A stretch of DNA of 64,000 nt from Desmodus rotundus (GCF_022682495.2 NC_071391.1:80007161-80071160); one strand, 5' to 3'; numbered from the stretch's first letter, positions 44,150-56,446 are shown. Program-made: numbers and translations. Notes: a model not told the origin generated them from the sequence alone.

Positions 44150-47106
44150 TTTAGGTGACTCTTTTTGCTTGATTCTGCATATTAAATTGATATGCTTAGA
44201 CTACATGTCATTGTGAGGTGGACTTCTGTGTTAGGAGACCTGTGGGACTTAGTGGTACAGTCTCCTTGATCTCCTGAGCTGGATGCTCTAGGGATGCCCT
44301 TTATGCAGTTTATGTGGGCTTTGTTGTTGTAAATGTGTTTTGGTTGTTGGCTTGTTTGATGGTGGGTTCTTACTTCTGGATGGCTGAGAGTCACAACCCC
44401 TGATACATCTTTTATGCTGTTGTACAGGTGCTGACAGAACAAAACAAAACTACCCAGTGACTAATACTCACAGCAACAGAAATATCTCCCAACCATAACT
44501 GCAATATTAAAAACAAATGAACAAAGATTAATAAAAACGGAAAGAGAATAAGAATGTTATAAGAAAGGAAAAATAATATGCGGTGACTGATGAAAAGAAA
44601 AATTTTGAGAGGGTAGAGGGAGGAGAAATCATAAGAGTAGATAATAGACATAAGGCAAAGAAAGAGAGAAAATAAAATTCACAACCTAAATAAAAAGGGA
44701 GGGAATAGGGCAAAATAAAGTAAGAAAAGATAAGAGTATGATATGAGACTTGAAATAAAAAATAATGAAAGATTGGAACCAAATTGAAGAGAAACAACCA
44801 TGGCAGAAATATCCATGTCAAATGAGCTAAGATTAATAAAAGCAAAAAGATAATAAGAATATTAAGAGAAAAAATTAAAAAAGGAAAAAGAAAAAAGATT
44901 ATGAGATATCTAAAAAAGAAAAAAGATTTTGAGAGGGTAGAGGGGGGAGAAATAATAAGCAAAAGGATTAGAAACCAGTCTAAGAAAGGGACACAATAAA
45001 ATTTAAACGAAAATAAGAAAGGGCAGGAGAAAGGCGAAATGGAATAGGAAAGAGGAACAGTAAAATATGAGATTTGAAATAAGATAATGAACATCTAGGA
45101 ATAAAATTTAAAAAATGCAACGACCATGGCAATGAAAAACAGTAAAGATTAATAAAGGTGGAATGAGAATAAGGATATTATAAGAAAAGGAAAAAGAATG
45201 TGAGATGACTAATAGAAAGAAAAATGGTTTTGAGAGTATGGAGGGAGGAGAAATAGTAACAGTAGGAATAGAAACAAGGTGTAAAAAGGAAAAAAATAAA
45301 ATTTAAAGTGAAATTAAGGAACAGAAGGAAGAATGCCAAATGGATTAAGAGAAGAGTAAATTATGAGATTTGAAATAAAACTGAAATTAAAAATAGTGAA
45401 ATAGGAACAAAATTGAAGAAAAAGAAAAAATGTTAAAAAGCTATGTAGGAGAAAAAATAATGCAAATAATTAAGAAGAATGAGGTGGAATTCATCTCAGC
45501 AGAGTCTAGTGTTTGTCTACTGTTTTCTTCTTATGGATCCATCTCAGGTAATGTCAACTGGTGTCCCAGTCCAGCTTGTGGCAGCCTATTCAGGGCTACA
45601 AGCAATCTACAGTCTGTGGTTGTCTCCTTCAGACTTGGCTGGTCTTCGCTATTCTGCCCGGCTGGCTTTTTATCAGCACAAGGCCCATTGGTGGTTCATC
45701 TAACGTCTGACAGCACTGCAAGTAGTACCCACACCTGCCTTTAGAGGGGCTTCTGGTGCAATTGGGAGGGTGGGATCCCTGATTCTCACCTGGAAGATGC
45801 TCTTCAGCCTTCAGGGAAGATGGTGGGTATGTTCTTCTGCCCCTGTGCTACACGTCTTGATTTGTCCCAGATCATTTCCAATAATGAATAGTTTCTGATG
45901 AATTAGCTGTCTGTTTCCTGTGAGGAGCCAACCCATGTAAATTCCTGCTTGGTGTTGATGGCAGCTCTGTGTAAGTGCGGAGGCTGGGTGGGGCCATGAA
46001 TACCTTTTGCTGTGTCAATTTCTAATCTCTCTACTCTGCTGTTTTCAGTGGAGTAGGGCCCAAGGAGGAACTAATGTAGCTTGTCACATCTCAGAAAAAT
46101 TCAGAAAGGGCTCTTTTAGAGATTCTCTTTCTTTCCCCTGCAGATAGGTACCTGGCAAGGGGTTCTTGAGCCTGGCCTTACAGTTCTGCGGAATTTGCTT
46201 AATACCAGTGGGGGTTGGGCTCCCTCTTTAAAGTGCTTTGTCCTCCATGGTGTGAGGGGACCTGCCTGGCTTGAAAGAATCTCAGGTACTCAACTCTTGC
46301 CTGTCTAGCTCCCAGCCCACTGCTCTCACAAAAGGCTCAGACCCGAACTTTCCATTCTGCATGCAGCCCTCCACTCGCCAGACTTGCTGGATGGGTCCTT
46401 GCAATCCTTTGCCATACAGCTTTCTAATCTTCTTTCCCAGCTGGATTCTGTGGATACAAACTGTGATTTCAATGTAGTTTCTTTGTTTGCATAGCAGCTG
46501 TGTGTGTGTGTGAGGTCCCTGCCCAGCCATGCTTCAGCTTCTCTTTTAAAAAGTCTCTATGTAGTACTCACCCTGCAGTGCTGATTCACTGCCCCGTTCT
46601 TCATGCACTCCACCTCTCCAAATAGCAAAGTCTCTCTTGGTCAGGGCTGGCTGAAGCCTGCCAGTGCCTCCAAGAGTTTTAGGAAATAGAATATCTCTCT
46701 GGAACTTTCCCGGTTTATGCGGCAGCTAAGGATGTGATTCTCACTGTGTGTGGGCAGCCTAAGACTCCCAGACTCTCTATATCCTCCAAGTCTCTCCTGA
46801 TTAGGGTTGGGGTTTCCCTTTATAGTACCAGGGTCCCCTGCTCTGGGAGGGGAGGGAACTACTAAGCTGAGTTTTCAGTCTGGTCTCTCCTCTGCTACAG
46901 GCACCTCACACAGGGTATTTCCCCTTCAACTTATGAAACCTCTTACCAGATGGTGCAAATCATCCTTTGTACTGCTTGGCTTCAAAAATTCACATCAGCT
47001 GAGATTCTGTTGATTGCTCTGGTCACTTGTCAGAAGATCAGCTGAAAATCCATCCTGGAGGCACAAGCAAGTGGGCTCAGTATCTACTTATATGGCTTCC
47101 ATCTTC
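44150..47106 (-). promoter_or_regulatory. L1 5' UTR and promoter end, copy D (about 3 kb)
   Basis: In sense order: a mixed-composition 5' part (47106 to about 45450), a purine/pyrimidine-skewed tandem array (45440-44520), and the ORF1-proximal leader. The length is unusually large for an L1 leader. A phenylalanine-rich frame of 188 codons on the minus strand (45094-44528) only reflects the skewed composition and is not a gene. Confidence 0.6.
44520..45440. repeat. Three-unit tandem array, ~310 bp per unit, in copy D 5' UTR
   Basis: Three diverged units. Anchor 1, (a/t)aagattaataaa, is at 44526, 44829 and 45145. Anchor 2, ttttgagagggtagaggg or close, is near 44603, 44938 and 45229. Anchor 3, gaaataa followed by a ggaa(c/t)(c/a)aaa stretch, is near 44752, 45077 and 45373. 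An accatggcaatg/accatggcagaa motif marks the borders of units 1 and 2. The plus strand is A/G-rich. Confidence 0.8.
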
Positions 47107-47187
47107 TTATCCCTTTAATGGTATATTTCTTTTTGAGTATATATGTGTACCAATGCAGAGTAAAAAAGGGCCTAGAAGGCTGTACAC

Positions 47188-47414
47188 CAGTGTTCTCAAC
47201 AGGGGCTAGGGTGTAATTTTGTCTCCCAGAGGATATTAGACAATGTCTGGAGACATTTTTGCTTGTCACAAGTAAGGAGGCGGGGTGTACTACTGGCATC
47301 CGGCGGATAGACACCAAGGGTAGTACAAAGTATCCTATAGTAGAAGAACATCGCTTCCAAACCCCAAAAGAATTATCTTGCCCCAAATGTCAATAGAACC
47401 CTGGATAAACCCTG
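47188..47414 (+). mobile_element. MER20 hAT-Charlie element
   Basis: It starts cagtgttctcaacaggggct, then gacaatgtctggagacattt, ttgcttgtcacaagtaagga, actactggcatccggcggat and caaatgtcaatagaaccctg, and ends in a degraded inverted terminus (ataaaccctg). MER20 is a non-autonomous hAT repeat of about 220 bp, and this copy is near full length. Flanks ctgtacac and ctattcgc are at best a heavily decayed 8-bp duplication. Confidence 0.75.
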
Positions 47415-47636
47415 CTATTCGCCAAAATTAGTAACAAGATTAATATCAGGGAAGGGGACTGAAATGGTAAGTAAGATATTTAAGGATCGTTCAGCACTAT
47501 TTGTAGAGATTAAGCTTTAAAGAAAATACTTTTTGTAATCCATAAAATATTAATAAATATAAAAAAGCATAAAATTAATATGTACCCATTATAAAAATAG
47601 AAAATACAGAAAAGTTAAAAAGAAAGTAAAACTATC
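47415..47636. other. No gene seen; A-rich, possible old repeat
   Basis: 47560-47636 (aaaatagaaaatacagaaaa, then gttaaaaagaaagtaaaact) has the wording of an old interspersed repeat also seen at 20160, family not named. Confidence 0.35.
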
Positions 47637-48291
47637 TAAAAGCCACAATCCAGCGATATGTTGAATATTTTTTTCTAATAGTTTTTTCTATATGTATATC
47701 TGTACACATATGGAATATTTTATTTATTTATTTATTTATTTGTGGAAGCAGCCCAAGTGTCCATTAGTAGATGAGTGGCTAAAACAGCTATGGGACATTT
47801 ATACAGCAGAATACTACTTGGCTGTAAAAAACAAGAAATTTTACTTTTTGCAACAGTATGGATGGATCTGGAGATTATTATGCTAAGTAAAATAAACTAG
47901 TCAGAGAAAGACAAATACCATATAATTTCACTCACATGTGGAATCTAATGAACAAACTGAACTAACAAGGAAAATGGGGACAGACTTATAGTTGGATAGC
48001 AGAATGACAGCTGGTGGGGAAGGAATGTGAGGGGTTGCAGAGATGGAGCAAAAAGGAAAAAGTACTCATGGACATGGACAACAGTGTGGTGATTTCTGGG
48101 AGGAGAGGGGTATAGGAGGACTAAATGATAGTGGAAAAAACAAAGATTAAATCAAAAAATTTTAAAATGTAAAGTATTTAAAAAAATAAAAGCCACTGTC
48201 TAGAGATATCTTGAATATTTTTCTAATAGTTTTTTTCTATGTGTATATCTGTGCACATATAGAACATTTTATTTATTTGTTTATTTATCTA
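47637..48291 (+). repeat. 106-bp direct repeats flanking an L1 fragment
   Basis: 47637-47742 and 48187-48291 are the same sequence with about ten substitutions and a few length changes in t-runs. Both read taaaagccac, gatat, ttgaatattt, ctaatag, tgtatatctgt and attttatttattt in order. The L1 3' end lies exactly between them. This fits an unusually long target-site duplication or an older tandem duplication into which the L1 inserted. Confidence 0.8.
47743..48186 (+). mobile_element. 5'-truncated L1 3' end (plus strand)
   Basis: It starts within ORF2 at ggaagcagcccaagtgtcca (reading ..WKQPKCPLVDEWLK), goes on through ggatggatctggagattatt and gacaaataccatataatttc, then the 3' UTR (gacatggacaacagtgtggt) and an A-rich tail to 48186. 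It is the same lineage as the twin-primed element at 22838. Confidence 0.85.
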
Positions 48292-48307
48292 CTTATTTTT
48301 GTTATTT

Positions 48308-48507
48308 TTTAATCCTCACCTGACAATATGTTTATTGATTTTGTGGTTTTAGAGAGAGAAACATCAATCTGTTGTCTCCTGCATTTACCCTCACCAGGAA
48401 TCAAACCTGCAATCCAGACAAGTATCTTGACTGGAAATCAAATCCTCAATTCTTTGGTGCACAGGACTATGCTCCAACCAACCAAGCTACCTGGCCAGAA
48501 CCATATA
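48308..48507 (-). mobile_element. VES-type bat SINE (reverse)
   Basis: The plus strand begins ttttaatcctcacctgacaa, tatgtttattgattttgtgg and tttagagagagaaacatcaa (the reversed SINE tail), and ends aagctacctggccagaac (the reversed tRNA-like head). This is the layout of tRNA-derived VES SINEs, which are restricted to bats. Diverged. Confidence 0.8.
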
Positions 48508-49554
48508 GGACCGTTTAACATATTTTTCCACCTATATTATCAACATTTCCCATATCAGTAAATATTCTTAAATACAGAATTTTAAGTGGCTATGAAGCAT
48601 TAACTCTATAAGGATGTACCCAGAGCCAAGTTTCTAAAATAAATTCGGAAATATTTCTAATATGGCAGTGTTTATATGGTTAGAATATATTCAAGTAGAG
48701 ATAGATTTCTGAAGCAAGAGGTTTATGGAAAGAATAAACCGTAATAAAAAATATCAATTTCAGATTTCAGTCAGATGATGACCTCTTTCCAGTTTCAATA
48801 CTGAACAAATTAATAGAAATTAATATATAGCATACACATTTAGAAATAGAAATTTGAGAGCTGGATGTCAACTTGGAGAAGATATTACTTAATAATGTTG
48901 CTATGGCAGGAAGCCTACTAAAATACAAGTAATTGCCACTTGTGGTTTAATTATTCCATTTTCTCAAGAACATAGTTTAGAGCTCAAGTATGCATATTGG
49001 GTAGCGATTAACCTTCAATAGTAATGTAGAGGACATCAAATAGCTTGTTTAAGCATCTCCCTTCTTGAAATGCCACTAAAAGGAATTAAATTGCAATTTC
49101 TATTTGTAGATTAGAGCAAATTGCTCATTATGGTCAGGCAGATGGAGACCTTGTGACAGTTGGGAGGACACTGGAGATGGACATGACTGCCTGCAGGGAG
49201 GTTTGTGACAGGATAAAGATGATGAAGGTGAAAAGAAAAGGCCCTCCCTGGCTCTCAGTCTCCCCGCCTTCCCCCACTCAGCTTTCTGTGCTTTGAGAAG
49301 CCTGTTAATTGAGCTCTGGCTGTCTTGAAAATGCTTCTAGATCATTACCAGATTCTCTTTTACTTTCCTTCTCTGCCCTGTGCACTTGACCTTACATGCC
49401 TTCAGAATAGCTGACAGATTTAGAAGAACAATTGGAATTAATTTGCTAAATTGCCATCCATTCAGGAAATACTTTTCCCTTCTGTGGTGACAGAGTGATG
49501 AGGTAATGATTCTGAGATGAAGCAGAATTTTGAAGATGGCCATGTTTCTCCGGC
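48508..49554. other. No gene seen; unique sequence
   Basis: About 1 kb of AT-rich non-coding DNA with no recognised repeat. 49100-49330 is less AT-rich, but no exon-like frame is present. Confidence 0.35.
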
Positions 49555-49750
49555 TAAAGGTTTCTCTGTGGCTAAAGGACTCTGGAATCAAAATCTCCAC
49601 TGGCTAGCTGTGTAACTTTGGACAATTTTCCCACCACTTCTATACCTCAGCTTCCACCATCTGCCCAAAGGTGAGAGCACTGATAACTCATTTCTTATGA
49701 TTGCTTGAGGATTAGATGAGAAAATGTACAGTGTGCTTAGCATAAACTAC
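49555..49750 (+). repeat. MIR SINE
   Basis: Order: gactctggaatcaaaatctc, ggctagctgtgtaactttgg, cctcagcttccaccatctgc, tgaggattagatgagaaaat and gtgcttagcataaac. Good match across the MIR core. Confidence 0.75.
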
Positions 49751-51744
49751 AGCCTCAGCTCAGGAAGGAAACATCTAACTTCCTCCTCTCCAGCAGCCCA
49801 ATAACTCTAATTCCCCACATGAGAAAGGGCTACATAAGTGCAGAGAAGTGTTCTGGGAGTGTAGAGAGAAGAATAAGGGTATCTGGGAAGGACTCGTGGA
49901 AAACACTCTTCTACAAGGGCTTGTCAGCCCTTCTCTAATCTGCTCAGACTCATGTGCCTCCTGGTGGGCCTGGTTCTGAGTGACTTTGCCTTCAGAATGC
50001 TGGCTAGGCCAATTTATCTCTTTCTCCTGGTTTAGGAAAGGGAAGAATTAGCTTTCTGTCACATCGTTTCTAAGGAAACTGTTATTTACACCCTCCATTC
50101 ATTCATTCAATTGCACAAAAACATTTACTATTGAATACCTATTTTCTAGGCCACAATGAGATGAGGAAGTGAAGAAAATGCACACCCTACTCTGAGAAAG
50201 TACGGGGTTTATCAGGAGATATTTGAACAAACCTCAGCTGATTGATGAAGGCTGTTAGCAAGAAAAAAAAGTCATTGACCCCTTTATGTAGTCTTTCCCT
50301 GCTCTCTTTTTAAAAAACTTTGGCCTCTTCTCACAGCTGCCGGCAAAAAAAAAAAAAAAGGAAGAACATCAACATTTAACATACAAAAGCTGAGGCTGAT
50401 ATTCAAATTGTTGATCTAGAAGAAAATGCTTTTGGAATTCTTAAAGCAAGTAACTGTTTTACTGCCTCCATCTCTCAGAATGCACTGGCCTTCGCTGCTG
50501 TTGAGTCCTTTCATGTTGAAAGGAAAATATGTGAACATTAAGGAAAAGTTGGACCCAATTCTAAGGTTTAATTCCAATGTTGAGAAGTATTGATTTCCAG
50601 ACAAAACTCTCTATAAAGTTTATCTGATGAATTCCCTAATTCTATTACATGTTTGACTGCATCTTCGGTGTATAACCTATTTTTTCTTAAGCCTAAGACC
50701 TTTTCTGGTTGGTCTAAGTTAAAATGATTCCTTTCTGGCTAACCCAAGGAGTTTTGTCACTGAGAGTATGACTTGGAGGCTTGGAAGAAATAGTAGTTAC
50801 CAAAATGGCATCTAGTGAAGAATGAAAAATTCATGAAAAATGATATCTTCAACAAGAATTCCACTGCAATTCTTAGACAGTGGAGTATCTTCCCTAATGG
50901 TATGATGACTCAAATGGAATCAGACATGGAATATAAATTAAAGAATGTTGTTTGGCAAGAATACCAACATATAAGCCTGAGAAGGACAAAAGTTCTTTGC
51001 AAACAACTTAGTCCTGGGTAAAGTAGATGATTCTGTGAGGGAACAGTAATACACTGCACACTGCGGGCTTGGGAATCCAATCTTGCCTTGTCTTCTTGCA
51101 TGGCTTCCAAGTGGACTGCCCGATAGCTAGTCTATGAAAAGTAATGGCTAGGTGAAGCCTAGTTAGTAAGTCAGTTGGGCCTTCCTAATGATTGACTTGT
51201 GTAACAGGTGTAATGTCTTCCTTGGTCCTTGTCCTAAAATCTCTCAGATTGCCATATTATGAGGCATTTAACCTAACTTGCAGACAAAGCTCTTCTCCAA
51301 GCTCTGGAATGAATTATGTTCCTTGGTGTAAAAAAAAAAAAAGCCATGATTTCTAGGTTTTATATCCCCCAACTTTCTCTAGCCCCAATCTGACCTTGTG
51401 CTATAGGCCTAATAGATATGCTCTGACCTCATTGTTTTTGCCCAAACATTTGTGTTATACACTGATTCCAGTAATTGGGTCTTTGTTTTAGTATCTTGAC
51501 CCATTCAAGTTTTGGGGCAACTAGATCTTCCTTGCATTGGATAATCTTCCTAAAGACAAAACTCAGGGCTCTGAATGCTAATCTCCAATCTCAGAACTAG
51601 ACCCCTGCATGCCGGCTTTACTAGTCTCAAGGATACACCTGCCTGTAGCCCTTAACTAGCTCAATATGGCTGCTTGCTCAGTCTTCCTTAACATTACCTG
51701 TAGATTTTTTCTAATTCCCTAATATCAGTACCACTTCATGCAAT
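49751..51744. other. No gene seen; unique sequence
   Basis: About 2 kb. 50095-50230 (cattcattcattcaattgca, then ttgaatacctattttctagg) could be a left-end fragment of the old dispersed repeat. A 13-base A-run at about 50346-50360 and a second one at 51329 are isolated. Nothing else is supportable. Confidence 0.35.
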
Positions 51745-52270
51745 CTGAAATTGTTTCATTAAAAAAATATTCATTAAATACCTATGGTAAGGGACATTGA
51801 ACCTGATGGTATACAAGATAGAGGACATCATCTTCACAGCGCTTCTCACCTAGTGGGGCATGCAGGGAGATGGGCAATTTCAACTGTGTGAAATGCTGTG
51901 GTAGGAGAAATGTTGCATACTATAGAAGCATCTAGGGAGAAAAACTGACATCATTTTTGGGTTTGAAGGGAGACATCCTGGAGGAAGTGACATTTAACCC
52001 AACACCAGAAGGTTGAGCTAGACAGTTGACAAAAGGTGAGAGAAAGAGTAAGCAGAGATTATATCAGGCTGAAAAATTAGATTAGTTGAATACCAAGGGA
52101 TGAGAGAAAGAGAACATGGTATATTGGAGGAATTGAAAAACAGCTTGAGAAGAAGAGGGGTGAGAGAAGAAATTGGTTAGAGTCCAGAACACACAGATAA
52201 GAAGCCTGATCCCTCTAACAGCAATGGCAAAACCTCGAACATTTTTAGATAAGGAGGTAGTATGACATTT
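51745..52270 (+). repeat. Fragment of the old dispersed repeat (as at 11385)
   Basis: Phrases: ttcattaaatacctatggta, gaaatgctgtggtaggagaa, ggaggaagtgacatttaacc, acacagataagaagcctgat and gataaggaggtagtatgaca. The order fits the family at 11385. Diverged. Confidence 0.4.
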
Positions 52271-54920
52271 GAGGGTATAGACTTCTAGTACTGGGCCCCT
52301 GATCTGGTACATTCTGTTTGTAACCAAAAACCAGGACTTCAACAGCCAGTAACATCAATTACCAATGAAGGTTCTGTCAAAATTGGCCATAAATCTATAT
52401 TCATGTCATAGAGATAGTCTCATCTTAATAGTTGATATGGGTGGTTCTACTAAAAATAAGTTTCCTTCACTTGATGACCACAGGGAACTCTGGGTGCTGA
52501 TAATTTTGCTATTCTTTCTATTATGAAATAGAAAGGTGTATTTTGAAATAATAATCCACAAAATGCAACTTATTGTGAGAAATGAAGCCAGATTGTTCTC
52601 CAGATGCTATCCTAAGAAAAAAAAATTGAGTCTCAATTAAAACTCAGCTTATGTTATATTTCGCTAAGGTTTTATAAGAAGTATTTCCAGCAGCTAGAGA
52701 AAATCATGGCAGTCTATGACCCCACCCCTTTAATCAGCCTTATGTTTATTTTTAAATATTGACAGAGAGAACAAGTGAACTTGTAGGAATCTAGTCATAT
52801 TGTCTTTAAATGTACAACATCCACTAATTAATTCTTAATAAATATTTTAGAAAACCTGTTCTAAATAGCTTAGACAGCTTATAAAGCTGACAGGAGAACT
52901 TTCTTCTTCTTCTGGGGAAAAAGAAACCAAAACATTAAAACCAATTCTTAGTAAGAAAGAGTTATTATAATGTATCCTTAAGATGCCACAGTCTGCAGTA
53001 TTATAACAATAATCTTCTTTCTTCATTTTTACATTCTTTATTTGGAGCAAGACCGGATGGGTGAAACATAAATGGCTTCTTTCTTCTTAAACAGAAATGA
53101 GGAATTTGTTTTCTACTTGAGTCATTTGCTTTAACTTTAATCCTTACCTTTCTACCCACCACCTCTCTCTTTCACACACACACTCACACACACACACGCA
53201 CACACTCAACCAGATGCTAAACAGATGACAACTGTTTTTTTGTTTATTTTTTAATTACAAAGAAATTCAAACTTAAAAAATTTTTAAACAATTTATGAAA
53301 TAAGATATACATAATATTCAAGAAACTCCCCTATTCAAGAAATATAAAACATATTTTTAATTTTATATTACAGAAAATGAAAGAAGAAAACAAAAAGCAA
53401 AAGAGAAAAAATGAAAAAGAGAAGTAGAAATTCAGAAATACTCCAATGGACACGTCACCACATGTAAATCATCCTTTTTTGAGAAAAAAAAGTAATTTTC
53501 CCAGCTTTTTAAAAAAGATTTGAGATATAATTTATATACAAAAATTTGTGCACATTTAATGAACACATCTTGATGAGTTTGGACATACATATGTACCCAT
53601 GTTATCATCACAATCAAGGTAGTAAACATAACCATCACCTCTAAAACTTTTCTTGTATTCTTTCTGTGTATTTGTGTGTGTGCTTGTGCCTGTTCAGAAT
53701 CCTGCATATTGCTATTCACTCTCTAGCTGCAGATGAATATATCAAAAAGACCTGGTGTCACCAGTACTTAACTGTAGTACTTGGTCTGTGGTAGGCATCA
53801 AACAAATATTTTCTAAATATTAAATAAATTAGAAACTGTCCTTTTTGGTCCCACTAAAAAACAAACAAATTAAGCATATATACAAATCCCCAGTATTTAC
53901 ATCTCAAATTCTATTAGTTTTTGATGTTCTCAATCAAAGTTTCCTGTATTGTCTTATGTTGATTACTTCTTGAGATCAGTTTGGATTTTGGGTATTTGTT
54001 AGTCTCAAATATTTTTAAAGGCCTAATTTGGTTATTCAGGAATGCAATTGCCCTATGTTCTCCAAATATTTTGATCTCATTTTCACTTTAAACATGAACT
54101 GCTTGTTCATTCTCCTTGAAAAAAAATGTATTCATATACCCCTGATTTGGGTGTACTTTAGAATGTAACTTTTTCTATGAGAATTTGCAAATATATACTC
54201 CAACCATTATAGATGAATGGGAGGCAATGGAAGACAAAATGAATGCATTTGTATCTCAGGGCTTTTGTTATAACCCCAAATACATTACTAGCCATAGTTC
54301 CATTTTCAAGCTTCAGTGCAATTCTTCTCGGCAAGAGATTTTAAGTCTTTTTTTTTCTTTGAAAGCTTTTCTAATATAAGCTTTAAGATTGAGGTGTAGC
54401 CATGGCCTTCACTGTGGTTTCTTTTGTTTTGTTTTTTTACTTCTCAACCATGAGAATTCACACAAAAGATTAAGGAGTGAACTGGAAAGAAGCCAACTTG
54501 CAGCTTTTCCATTCTTCTTGCCTTCCTGACTTTCTTTATATTTCCTTGACCTCTATTCAATTTTCAAGGTGAAATGAGGATATGAGAAAAGCAAATGGAG
54601 AGTTCCTGGATGAAAGTGAGCCAAACGACAACAGAACCAAGAAGGCAATATATTGTTCTGTGTCAAATTGCTTTTCAGGAAATTTGTGTTATAAGAATGC
54701 ATAGTTTTTTAAAAAAAATATACTGAATGATATAATTTAATCCTCATTCCATTCCAGAAAATCCTGATATAAGCAAACTATTATCTAACTCTTCTTGCTT
54801 TTCTGCCTCAGCTATAAAATGAGAACTACTGGACTCTCAGAATTCTCTCAGAAGTCCATTCCTCTCTCTTTCACACATTGCTCTCCATAGAAGAATGCTG
54901 TGACTAATTTGTGGTATGAC
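52271..54920. other. No gene seen; AT-rich unique sequence
   Basis: About 2.6 kb. A (CA)n tract lies at 53170-53213 and 53235-53440 is extremely A-rich. No family or gene is identified; the frames are all short. Confidence 0.35.
53170..53213. repeat. (CA)n microsatellite, interrupted
   Basis: ttcacacacacactcacaca followed by cacacacgcacacactc. Imperfect dinucleotide run. Confidence 0.9.
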
Positions 54921-54923
54921 TAG

Positions 54924-55136
54924 CAGAGGTGGCAAACACAAGGCCTGTGGGCTGAATCCGGCCCTCCACCTTGTTTTATCCAGCCCAGCACTTTGTTTCT
55001 ACTGGCAGTAGTGCTGAGCTCTCACTTAACTGTTAAGGAGTCATTACATTTATACAGTTCTAAAATTACATTTGGCCCTTTGAAGGCAACTGCAAGGCTG
55101 ATGTGGCCCCCAGTGCAAATGAGTTTGGCACCCTTG
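54924..55136. mobile_element. Non-autonomous hAT element related to the one at 16839
   Basis: The ends cagaggtggcaaac and gtttggcacccttg are inverted repeats of the same type. The right half (ttaaggagtcattacattta, then ctttgaaggcaactgcaagg and ctgatgtggcccccag) matches the right half of the 16839 element. The left half (gcctgtgggctgaatccggc, then cagcccagcactttgtttct) is different, so this copy is not a foldback. gactag flanks both ends (54918-54923 and 55137-55142); the full 8-bp duplication is blurred. Confidence 0.8.
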
Positions 55137-55384
55137 GACTAGAGCATGGCATTTATTGGTCTGGGTTTTCCCCACTGTATTGAGTCTATGTATTTAGAGT
55201 TTTATACAAAAGTGGTATTGGATATTTGGACTTTTAACTTTTCTCTGACTTGCTCTTTGGACTCCATACTGAATAACTGAGAGGCAGTCATGGTTCTTCA
55301 TGCCGCTGGCTCAGCTGGTGTCTGCACAGCATTCCTATGTCTCACCTCAGATATTCATAAGTTCTAGGATTTTTAGCCACATTA

Positions 55385-55555
55385 AACCCAGCAAAAGATT
55401 TTTATTATCTCCATGTTTAGATGTGGAAAATATCCCAGAGAGGTTACTAATGTGTCCAAAGCTATGCAGTGAGTGAGTAGAGGAATGAAAATGTAAACCC
55501 AGGTGTACCTGGCTCCAAGCACACATTTTTTCATTCTAAGTGTCTCACAGCACAA
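55385..55555 (-). repeat. MIR SINE fragment (reverse)
   Basis: Plus strand: gatttttattatctccatgt, tccaaagctatgcagtgagt, aaatgtaaacccaggtgtac and ctggctccaagcacaca. Reverse MIR order. Confidence 0.6.
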
Positions 55556-56440
55556 GCCATGCACTTCCTGAGCCATTACTGTGCTTAAGAAGCACCAGAA
55601 TGCACTTCTCTGGTTTTACAGGACAACCTGTTTTTATACCTGGATGTGGAGATCAGAGAAAAAGAAGTGACCAGAGTACTGGAGTTCTTTTTCTGCTTCC
55701 CCTTTATGCCTAACTCTGTAGAAATTGAGAATATTATTAATGTGTGGAAGGTTTGTCATATAAGTCTTCCAGAAATCTCAAAGAATTCAGTGTTGTAAGG
55801 ACCTTCCTGATATGTACTGATTGTCCAATAGTTGTTCTATAACATACACTGTTTAACTCACTACATAAATGAGAAAATGAAATTAATAGTTTTTACATTA
55901 AAACAGTATAACTTACTTAAAAACATGTAGAGGTAGGCAGTCTAGGGCATTTATTTAGAATTATTCCATGGTCTTGAGGACCCAAGTTCTTTCTATCTCT
56001 CTTCTCTTCCATTCTTCCCATGCCTCTCAGTCATCTAAATTGGCTGCTGGAGCTCCAACCATCATATCTATATTATAGGCAGCAGGAAAGAAGTACAGAT
56101 GGAGGGCAAAGGAGTTTTCCTAGATGCTCCACTAACAACTTCTTTTTATATCCCACTGACACCAAGCCACCAAGGAAATGAGCTGGGCATTCTATAACCA
56201 AAACATAAAAACCAGCATTCTGTTAGTAAGGAAGAAGGGTAGAAAGGTTATTGGTAGGCAACTTGTGGTTTCTACCACATCTGCATACACACCAACACAC
56301 ACATACAAACCAACACCCACAAGTCTGCTGTGTTGTTCAACTCCAGGTGCTATTTACATTGTATTCTATGAGCACAGAAATTTAAATATTAGCTACATTC
56401 ACCTGGTTCAGGTACTTTTCCTGAAAGAATTTATTTAAAT
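55556..56440. other. No gene seen; unique sequence
   Basis: About 900 bp of non-coding DNA up to the VES SINE. Nothing recognised. Confidence 0.4.
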
Positions 56441-56446
56441 TATACC

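Larger units (their letters stand above)
43054..47106 (-). mobile_element. L1 copy D: 5' half of an older L1 fused to copy C
   Basis: A minus-strand L1 that keeps its 5' end (plus ...tatggcttccatcttc at about 47106; sense gaagatggaagccatataag), a 3-kb 5' UTR, ORF1 43270-44149 and only the first 52 codons of ORF2 (43209-43054). There the sequence passes directly into the 5' end of copy C. The missing 3' part is not found left of copy C either. Its 5' UTR and ORF1 are clearly of a different, more diverged L1 lineage. Confidence 0.88.

Noticed and set aside
44528..45094. 188-codon minus-strand hydrophobic frame
   Set aside because: Produced by the A/G-skewed tandem array in the L1 5' UTR. Low complexity with no domain.
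44520..45440. Satellite array independent of L1
   Set aside because: It is flanked on both sides by L1 copy D leader sequence and is best read as part of that 5' UTR.
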